A stretch of DNA of 64,000 nt from Flavobacterium sp. N502536 (GTDB lineage: Bacteria; Bacteroidota; Bacteroidia; Flavobacteriales; Flavobacteriaceae), in assembly GCF_025947345.1 (NCBI RefSeq), contig NZ_CP110011.1, positions 2,790,001 to 2,854,000 of the forward strand, written 5' to 3'. Under the pieces are notes generated by a model that made no database searches, was not told the DNA's origin, and saw only the letters and a list, made by a program, of their open reading frames with translations. Shown here piece by piece: positions 49,871-59,687 of this stretch. The translations under genes were made by a program, and so were the position numbers. The first letter of the stretch is position 1. The number at the start of each line of letters is the position of its first letter.

Positions 49871-52414
49871 TTACAAAGAATATTTCAAAGTTACTCCGTA
49901 AGTTCTTTGATCTCCAATTACTCCTGCATATTGTCCGGAATTTCCACCTGCAGGTAACAATTGCTCGTAGTAATCTTTGTTTAAAAGGTTTCTTCCCCAG
50001 AATTGAACGGATAGTCCTTCTGATGCACGGAATCCTAAACGTGCGTTGAAAATAGCATATCCCTGAACGACTAAGTATTTTGAAGCAGAAGGGCTTGATG
50101 AAAATTTAGAACGTGCATAAGAATCAACCGCTACGAATATTTTTCCTTTGTTTCCGAAGAATTTTGCATTGTCAGAAAGCTCACCTCCTAAAGATCCTGC
50201 CCATTTTGATGCTCCGGGTAATTCTGATCCTGATACATCTTTAAAGGCTACAGGAGCTCCTGTTTCTTCTAACGGAAGTGGTGCATTGGTAAACTTAACA
50301 TATTTTGCATCGGTATAAGTAGCAGCTGCATTTACGGTCAGGTGCTGGCTAAAAACAAAACTTGCATCAAGTTCAGCACCTCTTACACGTACTTTATCAG
50401 CATTGGCAAGATAACCACGGTTTACTCCAAGTTCGGCAGCCTGAACATTGGTTTGAAAATCTTTGATTTCCGTATTAAAGAAAGTCAGGTTGAATACTGA
50501 GTTTTTAAACGGAGAAGTTTTTACTCCAACCTCATAATGATTCACTTTTTCAGGTTTGATTACAGCAAGATCTAATAATGGCAATCCTTTTGAATCTGTT
50601 GGAAGTCCGGCAACATTCACACCCACCGGTTTGTAACTTTTAGCATAGGTCGCATAAGCATTGATTTTGTCTGATGCTTTGTAAGATACCGTTATGTTTC
50701 CTGAAAAATCGGTATTGTCAGTGTTAGAAGCAAAAGACTGATCAGAGTAAACTGATTTTTTAAGCGCCAGTAAAGCCGGATCGGTAGTTTGAAGACCACC
50801 GTAGGTTGTACGGCTGTAATTAGCATCTTTTTTGTCAAAGTTATATCTTAAACCTGGTAATACGTGTAATCTTTCTGTAATAGCCCAATCAATCTGACCA
50901 AAAACGGCAGCACTCGAAGCTCTGATTCTGGCATCTGTTTTAATTCCGTATCCTTCAAAAAGACCCGGAGTTTTCCATAACGCGCTGGTACTGCTTTGGG
51001 AGAATCTCCACTGTGCATTACCCGATTCCTCTGTTCCGTTTGTCTGTGAAGTCTGGTCGATAAAGAAAGCGCCCACTACACCGCTAATTTTTGAGGTCAG
51101 CTGACCTGCATAACGTACCTCCTGAGTAAATTGTGTTTGTCTGGTTGGGTTTTGAGATTTAGCCAAAACCTGTAATCCTGTAAAATCTCTGTCATTTGAA
51201 GGATCCCAGTTCCAAAAACGCCAAGCAGTAGTTGAGGTAAGTGTTCCCGATCCAATTTTAGTATCGATATTAAGCGAAACACCACCCATATCCTGTCCTG
51301 AACGCCATGGAGTATCATGATCAATTTTTCGGTCAAAAGCATTTTGACTTGGAAGTTGATAGTTTAAATCTTTAATGATCGCATCAAACTGTCTGTAAGC
51401 AGCTCTTTGCGTAGGTGCAACACCTGCAACAACCTGTGCGTATCCATCCGGACGCTGAGTTGTGATATCGGCAGCAAGAATAATATTGGTATTATCTGAT
51501 GGAGTAAAAAGCAATTGCCCTCTAATTCCCTGATTGTTTAAGCTGTTGGTTGGTCTTCCGGTTGCCACATTGTCGATTAAACCGTCACGTTGTGTACCTG
51601 AAAAAGAGATACGACCAGCTACTTTTTTACCTAAAGCTCCTGTCACCGATGCTTTAGCCTGAAGAAAAGCATAGTTTCCGTAGCTCACCTCAAAATCGGC
51701 ACCACTGGTAAAACTTGGTTTGCGGGTGGTAATGTTAAAAGCTCCTGAGGTAGTATTTTTACCAAATAAGGATCCTTGTGGTCCGCGTAACACCTCGATT
51801 TGATCTACATCAATAAAGTCAAGAGTAGTTGCAGCAGGACGGGCATAATAAACACCATCTACATAAAAACCAACTCCCGGATCGATTCCGTCATTAGTAA
51901 GTCCGAAAGGAGAACCAAGACTACGAATGTTGATTCCGGTATTTCTTGGGTTTGAAGAATATAATTGTACAGAAGGAACTAGTTCTTTAATACGGTTTAC
52001 GTTAAAAGCTCGGTTTGTTCTGCTTGTTTTCCTGTAATTACGGATATTGCGATAGGCACATCCTGTACTTTTTCGATTCTTCGTCTTGAAGAAACCACCA
52101 CTTCAATAAGTTCGTTTTCCTCTTTAATCGTTACCTGTAAAGGAGCCGATGGTAAATCGACAAGTTCAATCTCGGTAGTTTTGTATCCTACATATTGAAT
52201 TAACAGGGTTATAGGAAGTTTTCCTTTGCTGTCGATACTGAATTTTCCGTTTTGATCCGAAGTCGTATTGGAAGTTGTTCCTTTTATAACAATATTAGCC
52301 GCTTCTAATGGAATGTTTTCACTTGTTTAACTACACCTTCAATGTTTTGTGCAAATGATATGGAGAAAGTAAAATGGAGAGTATAGTAAGTATATTTTTT
52401 ATCGAATTTTTCAT
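49871..52414 (-). CDS. TonB-dependent receptor, frameshifted at the N-terminal part
   Basis: The last 640 codons are open (49871 to beyond 51793) and cover the end of the plug (VLRGPQGSLFGKNTTSGAF) and the whole barrel, ending YGVTLKYSL. Upstream, the start MKNSIKNILTILSILL (ATG 52414), a carboxypeptidase-like domain (NGKFSIDSKGKLPITLLIQ) and the TonB box/plug start (SSRRRIEKVQDVPIAISVIT) are all recognisable. They lie in different frames, with shifts near 52010 (CAAACCGAGC, one A missing before GAGC), 52322 and 52370. The full product would be about 850 residues. The barrel resembles TonB receptors for siderophores or small ligands. The breaks fit the local error cluster, so the gene is probably intact in the organism. 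Confidence 0.8.
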
Positions 52415-52664
52415 TTTTATATTAAGTATATGTGATTAGTAGAATTTAAAATAAATTTTTTTTACCAACACATACACATTGTAGAAGAATTGTTTTTCAC
52501 GGTAGTGAACTGAATATTATAATTTCTTTGCAAAAGATTTTTTGATACATTGATTGGTTGCGAATGTACTTTCATAGTTAAAATTTTGTAAATGGTTTGT
52601 GAATTATTTTTTGCAAATATATATATAAATTCTATCGATTTACTAGGAATTAAAAAATATTTTT

Positions 52665-53076
52665 TTATTTCTTTACCAATGAGGCGATTGTGATGCCTTG
52701 CATGGCTTTAAGAGTCTCATCCCTGATGATCATTAAACCATGTCTTAGACTGCATTCTTCCTCGGTTTTACAATCCGAACAAGGTTCGTAAAAGTTTAAT
52801 GAGGCACAAGGTAATAGCGCAATTGCACCGTCAAATAAACGGTGAATTTCTGCCAGAGTAATATCATTTTAGAGCGTATCAGATAATATCCGCCAAATTT
52901 TCCCTGCTTACTGCTCACAAAACGACCTCGTTTCAGATCCAATAAAATCTGCTCAAGAACTTTTTAGGAATATTGGCTCCATCAGCAATCTCAATGGTTC
53001 TTGAAATGTGATTTTCTTCCTGTTCTGCTAAATAAAGTAAGGCCTTAAGGGCGTATTTTGCTTTATGTGATAACAT
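52665..53076 (-). CDS. Rrf2 family regulator, two frameshifts in this sequence
   Basis: ATG at 53076 begins MLSHKAKYALKALLYLAEQ, the classic Rrf2 start. It continues with the winged helix (IADGANIPKKFLEQILLDLK after repairing a missing G near 52963) and a GKFGGYYL wing. After another repaired base near 52868, DITLAEIHRLFDG follows. The tail LPCASLNFYEPCSDC...EEECSLRHGL has four cysteines suited to bind an Fe-S cluster. The product is about 137 residues. Rrf2 proteins sense iron-sulfur status, nitric oxide or cysteine. It lies upstream of, and on the same strand as, the TonB receptor gene, with ~250 bases between, and may regulate it. Both shifts are single-base losses. Confidence 0.8.
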
Positions 53077-53178
53077 CTATTTTTGAATTATAAATTTGTA
53101 AAATGTAAGCTGTAAATTGTGAAATGTAAGCTGTGAACTGCGACTGAGACTGAGACTGCCACTGCAAAAACGGCAACT

Positions 53179-54005
53179 CTACCAGCCTCCGCTTGAACCT
53201 CCTCCAGAGAAGCCTCCGCCGCCAAAACCGCCGCCAAAACCACCTCCGCCACCGGATGATCCACCGCCGAAGCCTCCAAATCCGCCTCCGCTGCTTCTTC
53301 CAAGGTTACTTAGAATGATAACATCAAGCAGGCTAGGGCCACCGCCGCCACTATTGTTGCCTGAATTACCTCCGCCGCCTCTTTTATTTCGGGACAGCAA
53401 AATTAATACAATTACGACAATTACAATGAAAGGCAGTATCGGAAAACTTTTTCCTTTGGTTTGCTTGCGCTCGCCTTTAAATTTTCCTTTAAAAACATCA
53501 ATGATCGCATCCGTTCCTTTGTCTAGTCCGTTGTAAAAACTTCCGGCTTTGAACTCCGGAATAATGATATTTCGGATTATCGTTCCGCCAATTCCCGCAG
53601 TCAGTCTGTCTTCAAGACCATAACCGGGATTTATGGCAATCTTTTCTCGTTTTTTGCGAGCAGGATGATTACACCATTATCGTCTTTTGCAGTTCCTCCA
53701 ATTCCCCAGGTTTGTCCCCATTTAGTTGCTAGCTGACTTACATCTTCGCCTTTTAAACTCTCGATAGTAATCACTACAATCTGAGTAGTGGTCGAATCAG
53801 AATAACGAATCAGTTTTTCTTCCAGCTGTGCTTTTTCAGTTGCGCTTAAAATGTTGGCATAATCGTAAACTGAAGTTTGTAAAGTTGGTTTTTCCGGAAT
53901 TGTAAATTGTGCAAAAATACTGTTACAGGTAATAAGCGCGATAAACAAAAGAGTAAGCTGAAAAATTCTGTTGGAATTTGAGATTTTGTATTTGGAATTC
54001 TTCAT
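53179..54005 (-). CDS. TPM-domain (YgcG-like) exported protein with Gly-rich tail, frameshifted
   Basis: The protein has a signal peptide (IFQLTLLFIALITCNSIFAQ) and a TPM domain (LQTSVYDYANILSATEKAQ, TTQIVVITIESLKGED and WGQTWGIGGTAKDDNGVIIL). The frame breaks at about 53640 (GAGAAAAGATTGCC, one A missing). It resumes with NPGYGLEDRLTAGIGGTII, a transmembrane helix (ILPFIVIVVIVLILL) and a glycine/serine-rich tail of about 70 residues ending SSGGW. The full product is about 275 residues. TPM proteins in this operon type sit at the membrane, and their exact role is unsettled. Three bases separate it from the next TPM gene upstream. Confidence 0.85.
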
Positions 54006-54008
54006 TAT

Positions 54009-54445
54009 TTATCCTTTTGATATTTCGTTTGATAATTCGTTGGTATCACCTTCAGACCACGGAAAGTATTTTTTCAATTGTTCGCCGGCATTCAAAATAC
54101 CGTCAACAATACCTTGTTTAAATTTCCTGATTTAAATTGTAAAATCATGGCGTCTTTGGTACAATCCCAAAAATCTGTGGTAACCACATCGTTTATGCCT
54201 TTGTCTCCGCAAATTGCAAAAGTTTTATCGGCTACAGCAAAGTAAAACAGCACCCCGTTTTTAAGTGAGGTTTCGTGCATTTTTAATTCATGAAAAACTT
54301 CCAGAGCCCTGTCAAAAGGAGCCTTGGAAGAGCTTTGTTCTATGTGTACTCTAATTTCGCCAGAAGTGTTTTTTTCGGACACGCGAATCGCTTCAACAAT
54401 TTCCAGCTCTTCTTCTTTGGATAAAAAATCTTCTACTTTTGACAT
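54009..54445 (-). CDS. TPM-domain protein, C-terminal frameshift
   Basis: The preferred start is ATG 54445 (MSKVEDFLSKEEELEIVEAI); longer in-frame starts exist upstream. The TPM domain includes ISGEIRVHIEQ-like NTSGEIRVHIEQ, then FHELKMHETSLKNGVLFYFA and CGDKGINDVV. At about 54123 a T is missing (AAATTTAAAC). The repaired frame reads NFKQGIVDGILNAGEQLKKY and ends FPWSEGDTNELSNEISKG, with the stop at 54009. The product is about 146 residues, without a signal peptide. It lies between LemA and the larger TPM protein, an order conserved in Bacteroidota. Confidence 0.85.
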
Positions 54446-54536
54446 CGAAATTATTTTTGAGTGAAGATTAACGATTTTAGCTTTCAGCATTCAACTGTAG
54501 TCTAAAATCGTTAATCAAAAATATTAAATCTAATTT

Positions 54537-55119
54537 TTAGAATTTTACTTCAACTGGTTTTTCTGCTCCGGCAACCGCTTCAAAGTATGGTTTTTCTTTG
54601 TATTCACTTAAAAACCATTTGTTAGGAATAGAAAGAACATATCCGTTGTAGGTTTGTACCGATTCGTTAAAACGGGTTCTTGCTGTTAAAATTTGATTTT
54701 CAGTACTAGCAAGTTCATCCTGTAATTTCAGGAAGTTTTCGTTTGCTTTTAACGTTGGATACTGTTCAACAGAAACTAACAATTTTGACAAAGAAGAAGA
54801 TACACCACTTTGTGCCTGATTGAACTGTGCTAATTGCTCAGGAGTTACATTACTTGGGTCAATTGTTACAGAAGTTGCTTTTGCTCTGGCTTCAATAACA
54901 GCCGTTAAAGTTGATTTTTCAAAATCGGCAGCCTTTTACAGTGTTCACTAAGTTTCCGATAAGGTCATTACGTCTTTGGTAAGTGGTACTCACATTTCCC
55001 CACTCTTTATTAACAGCCTGACTGTGTTGTAAAGCGCTATTTTTAATTCCAATTGACCAAACTGCAATAATTATAACTAGTGCTACAATAATTCCTACGG
55101 GGATTAACCATTTTTTCAT
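54537..55119 (-). CDS. LemA family protein, frameshifted
   Basis: MKKWLIPVGIIVALVIIIAV is a single N-terminal membrane anchor. The coiled-coil LemA domain follows, with VNKEWGNVSTTYQRRNDLIG and NLVNTVKG. A small indel near 54935 (AAAAGGCTGCC, where GGGGCTGCC is expected) breaks the frame. It resumes ADFEKSTLTAVIEARAKATS, then LLVSVEQYPTLKANENFLKL and the conserved RTRFNESVQTYN. The product is about 193 residues. LemA proteins are membrane-bound, with an exposed helical domain and unsettled function, and often pair with TPM proteins, as here. Confidence 0.88.
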
Positions 55120-55160
55120 ATCTGTTTTGATTTAAGTTTGTTTCTGATTTATTTAATATG

Positions 55161-55491
55161 TTATAATTCGTTCTTAATTTCGGTTAATTGTATTTTAATG
55201 GTCTCTAATTTACGTATTATTTCGAATTTATCTAATGTTTTCTTTTGTCCTTCTTTCAAATGTGTTTTGGCACCTTCAAGCGTAAAACCTCTTTCTTTAA
55301 CCAAATGATAAATCAATTGTAAGTTGGTAATGTCTTCGGGCGTAAACATTCTGTTGCCTTTGGCATTTTTTTTAGTTTCAAAATATCAAATTCGCTATCC
55401 CAAACCGAATCAATGATGCATTGACATTAAAAGCTTTGGCTACTTCGCCAATACTATAATATCGTTTATCTTTTGAAAGCTCAATATGCAT
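55161..55491 (-). CDS. MerR family regulator, frameshifted
   Basis: ATG at 55491 gives MHIELSKDKRYYSIGEVAKA and FNVNASLIRFW, the MerR helix-turn-helix. The frame needs one T near 55400 (TTTGGGAT) and one C near 55378 (AAACTAAAAAAAAT). It then continues NAKGNRMFTPEDITNLQLIY, HLVKERGFTLEGAKTHLKEG and a C-terminal coiled coil ending LTEIKNEL. The product is about 110 residues, a short MerR without an effector domain. Such MerR genes usually sit between the M23 peptidase and LemA genes in Flavobacteria, as here. Confidence 0.85.
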
Positions 55492-55538
55492 GTTTCTTAA
55501 TTTTCTATTTTATTCCAAAAATACTACTTTTTACAGTA

Positions 55539-56514
55539 TTAATCTAATGACTGATTTTCCTGGTTTGCCATTTGTGAAATAGCCACATATTCGACTGCCG
55601 AAATATTACCGTAGTAGAAGTTCAGCGGATTTACAACTTTCCCGTCTTTGTGCACTTCATAATGACAGTGTGGTCCTTCAGATCTTCCCGTACTTCCCCA
55701 CAAACCAATAACGTCTCCTCGTTTTACACGTTGTCCGGGTCTGCAATTGTATTTGCTTAAATGCGCATACAAACTTTCGTAGCCAAAACCATGCCTGATG
55801 ACCACATGATTTCCAAATCCTGACGCCGAATTATCAGCCCGATCGACAACACCATCGCCTGTAGCATAAACCGGAGAGCCTGTTTTGGCGGTGAAATCCA
55901 TTCCGTTATGCATTTTTCTTACTTTGGTAAACGGATCGGTTCGGTATCCAAAACCTGAAGCCATGCGTATTAAATTCTCGTTTCGTACAGGCTGAATTGC
56001 CGGAATCGCGAGTAATAAGTTGCCTTTTGTACTTGCCAGCTTTAAAATTTCATCTAACGATTTGGACTGAATGGCCAATTCTTTAGAGAGACGGTCGATT
56101 CGTTTTGTGGTGTTTAAAACCAACTGAGAATTGTTATAACCTTCTAAATCTTTGTATTTTCTATAATCTCTAAAACCTGCTTTTCGAAGAGAATCCGGAA
56201 TTTCGGCTTTATAAAATAGACCCGGTATATGTTATTGTCTCTGTTTTCTAATGCTTCTGCAACGGCATCGATCTCGTCCATTTTTCTGTTTAAAATGGCA
56301 TATTGTAATTTCAGGTTTTCAATTTCACGTGCCTGTAAGCGATCTTTTGGTGTTTCGAAATAAGGTGTATTGATTAAAAGATAAAAACTAAAAAGCCAAA
56401 CAATGCTGAAGCCAATAAAAATAGTAAAGCATAGCCAATTTTAGCCCTTTTTCGGGTCTTTATTTTCGTATAAGCCAGATTTTCTGAGTCGTAATAATAT
56501 TTTACTTTCGCCAT
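55539..56514 (-). CDS. M23 family metallopeptidase, membrane-anchored, frameshifted
   Basis: ATG at 56514 starts MAKVKYYYDSENLAYTKIKT, followed by a membrane helix (IGYALLFLLASALFG). After a break near 56368, a coiled coil follows (ARE-IENLKLQYAILNRKMDE). A second break near 56220 precedes the open C-terminal 194 codons. The peptidase domain has SGFGYRTDPFTKVRKMHNGM (zinc ligands H/D) and GSPVYATGDGVV, then HVVIRHGFGYESLYAHLSKY with the HxH-type region, and GPHCHYEVHKDGK. It cuts peptidoglycan cross-links or acts as a scaffold in the periplasm. The product is about 325 residues. It is divergent from alaS. Confidence 0.88.
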
Positions 56515-56778
56515 ATTTTAAAATACCCTATTTTTGCAGCTTGTAAAATAAGTTAGTCGAACAAATTTAATAAATGTTTCATGATGTTCGCAGCTTTTTT
56601 CAAGATTAAAACAAATTAGATAATGTGTCAATTTGATAATTAGATAATGTCTTAAAAGCGAAATTTATTGTTTTTAACTTTAATTTTTGTGCTAAAAAGA
56701 GTAAGTGTCACATTTTCAGATTCACATATTCCCTAATTAATTATTACATTTTCAATTGACACATTTTCTAATTTTAAT

Positions 56779-59404
56779 ATGAAATCACAAGACGTACGTA
56801 AACAATTTTTAGATTTTTTGAGAGTAAAGGACACACTATCGTGCCATCAGCTCCTATTGTACTTAAAGACGACCCAACCTTAATGTTCAACAACTCGGGA
56901 ATGGCCCAGTTTAAAGAATATTTCTTAGGAAACGGAACGCCAAAGAGTCCAAGAATTGCCGATACGCAAAAATGTCTTCGTGTTTCCGGAAAACATAATG
57001 ATCTTGAAGAAGTAGGTATTGATACTTATCACCATACCATGTTTGAGATGTTAGGAAACTGGTCTTTTGGTGATTACTTCAAAAAAGAAGCAATCAACTG
57101 GGCTTGGGAATTACTGACAGAAGTATATAAAATTCCAAAAGAAAACCTTTATGTTTCGGTTTTCGAAGGAAGTAAAGAAGATAACGTTCCGTTTGACCAA
57201 GAAGCCTGGGATATCTGGAAAGAATTAATTGATGAAGACCGAATTATTCTGGGAAATAAAAAAGACAATTTCTGGGAAATGGGAGATCAGGGACCTTGTG
57301 GACCTTGTTCTGAAATTCATGTTGATTTGCGTACTCCGGAAGAGAAAGCAGCCGTTTCGGGTAAAAGTTTAGTAAACAATGATCATCCACAGGTAGTTGA
57401 AATCTGGAATAATGTATTCATGGAATTCAACCGTAAGGCTGATGGTTCGTTAGAGAAACTTCCGGCACAACACGTAGATACCGGAATGGGATTTGAGCGT
57501 TTGTGTATGGCATTACAAGGAAAAACATCGAATTATGATACCGATGTTTTCATGCCTTTAATTAGAGAAATTGAAACGATTACCGGAGCAAATTATACCG
57601 TTAAAGCATCAAATGAAGCGGAAGAAAAAGTAAATATTGCCATTCGTGTTATTGCTGACCACGTTCGTGCGGTAGCTTTTGCTATTGCTGATGGACAGTT
57701 ACCGTCTAACACGGTGCTGGTTATGTAATTCGTCGAATTTTACGTCGTGCAATTCGTTACGGATTTACTTTCTTAAATATAAAAGAAGCTTTTATCTATA
57801 AATTGGTAGAAACCTTGAGTGAACAAATGGGAGATTCTTTCCCGAAATCAGAACTCAAAAAGCACTTTGTTCGAATGTGATTCGTGAAGAAGAAAACTCT
57901 TTCTTACGTACGCTTGATCAGGGATTGGTGCTTTTAGATGCTGTGATTTTAAACAATACAGGAGATACAATTGATGGTAAAAAAGCTTTTGAATTGTATG
58001 ATACTTATGGTTTTCCTATCGATTTAACGGCTTTGATTCTTTCTGAAAAAGGGTTGAAACTGGAAAAAAGGATTTCAGGAGCAACTGCAATTGCAAAAAG
58101 AACGTTCGCGTGCAGCTTCAAAAGTTACTGCCGGTGACTGGAATGTTCTTGTAGAAGATGATATTCAGGAATTTGTAGGATATGACAGATTATCACATCA
58201 GGTAAAAATCACGAAATACCGTAGAGTAGATAGTGTAAAAGATGGTGAAATTTATCAGTTGGTTTTCAATGCAACTCCGTTTTATGGAGAAAGTGGAGGA
58301 CAGACTGGAGATAAAGGATATCTGGAGTCTCAAAATGGTGATATCGTTTACATCATCGATACTAAAAAAGAAAACAACCAAACGATACATTTGGCAAAAT
58401 CGTTACCTGAAAATCTGACAGGAACTTTTAATGCTGTTGTGGATGCGAATCAAAGAGCAAAAACATCGTCAAATCACTCGGCTACGCATTTATTGCACCA
58501 GGGATTGCGTAAAATATTAGGAACACATATCGAGCAAAAAGGATCTATGGTTCGAAATGCTTCTTTGCGTTTTGACTTTTCTCACTTCTCAAAAGTATCC
58601 GATGAGGAGTTGAAAGAAGTAGAGAATTTTGTGAATGCAAGAATCCGTGAGAGTTTGCCTTTAATTGAAAAAAGAGCCATTTCGAAAGATCAGGCTCTTG
58701 AAGAAGGAGCAATTGCTTTGTTTGGTGAGAAATATGGAGATTTGGTTCGTATGATTAAGTTTGGAGATTCTGTCGAATTATGCGGTGGAACTCACGTAGC
58801 AAATACTTCAGATATCTGGCATTTTAAAATTGTTTCAGAAGGAGCTGTAGCAGCAGGAATCAGAAGAATTGAAGCAATCACCAGTGAAGCTGCAAAAGAT
58901 TATTTTGAGTCTCAATTGCTTTCTTATGATGAAATTAAAGAGACTTTGAAAAATGCTCAGGATCCTGTAAAAGCGATCCAGTCTTTACAGGAAGAAAACA
59001 TTCAGTTGAAAAAACAACTGGAAGTACTATTGAAAGATAAAGCCAAAAACATGAAAGGTGATTTGGCAAAAGAATTACAAGAAGTAAACGGAATCCAATT
59101 CCTGGCCAAACAAGTGGATCTGAATGCCGAAGGAGCAAAAGATCTGGCTTATGATTTAGGGAATTTAGGAAACAATCTGTTTTTACTTTTGGCTACTGCC
59201 GAAGATGGAAAACCGATGTTAACGTGTTATATCTCTAAAGAATTAGTTGCCGATAGAAAACTAAACGCAGGACAAGTAGTTCGTGAATTAGGAAAATACA
59301 TCCAGGGAGGAGGAGGAGGACAGCCTTTCTTCGCTACCGCAGGAGGTAAAAATGCTGACGGAATCGCTGAGGCTTTGGCTAAAGCGGTGGATTTCGTGAA
59401 GTAA
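56779..59404 (+). CDS. alaS: Alanyl-tRNA synthetase, four frameshifts in this sequence
   Basis: ATG at 56779 begins [13 protein letters not shown]. One T is missing in the run at 56814-56819, after which the frame gives [20 protein letters not shown] (motif 1 region). It continues through the class II catalytic core to [10 protein letters not shown]. Further single-base losses lie near 57712 (GGG to GG), 57844 (CCCGG to CCCG) and 58066 (GAAGAAAAAGG shortened). The editing domain is clear: [20 protein letters not shown] with HxxxH, and CGGTHVANT with the zinc-binding C..H. The C-Ala domain ends [19 protein letters not shown]. The full product is about 875 residues. As alaS is essential, the breaks are almost surely sequence errors. 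Confidence 0.95.
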
Positions 59405-59458
59405 TTTTTTTCTAAGTCGCTAAGGATCTAAGGTTCTAAGCTTTTAAAATTTTATAAC

Positions 59459-59492
59459 AAACCCGACAGGTTTTTAAAACCTGTCGGGTTTT
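59459..59492 (+). terminator. Terminator between convergent alaS and ABC transporter genes
   Basis: AACCCGACAGGTTT pairs with AAACCTGTCGGGTT around a short T/A loop, with T on the right side and A-rich sequence on the left. It can work for both strands. Confidence 0.85.
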
Positions 59493-59552
59493 GTATTTAA
59501 TGTAAATTCAACAGCGTCCAGCTTCAGCCGAATGTTTCTTGAAGTTAAAAAG

Positions 59553-59594
59553 AAAAGGCTTTAGCCAAACTATTACGTTTGGCTAAAGCCTTTT
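59553..59594. repeat. 18-bp perfect inverted repeat plus nearby hairpin
   Basis: AAAAGGCTTTAGCCAAAC (59553-59570) pairs perfectly with GTTTGGCTAAAGCCTTTT (59577-59594) around TATTAC. A second hairpin, CATCCAGC-TAAA-GCTGGATG, follows at about 59615-59634. Flanking lines 59411-59440 and 59646-59680 carry an imperfect inverted copy of a CTAAG/CTTAG-rich sequence. These look like dispersed intergenic repeats of the genome. Confidence 0.75.
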
Positions 59595-59687
59595 GCCTTA
59601 ATTTATTTTTATCATCCAGCTAAAGCTGGATGCTCTTGAAAAAAAACTCAGAACCTTAGATTCTTAGCGCCTTAGCACCTTAAAAAG

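Noticed and set aside
56779..59404. alaS as a decayed pseudogene or split gene
   Set aside because: All domains are conserved once four single bases are restored, and the same error type affects every neighbour. An essential gene would not survive such damage.
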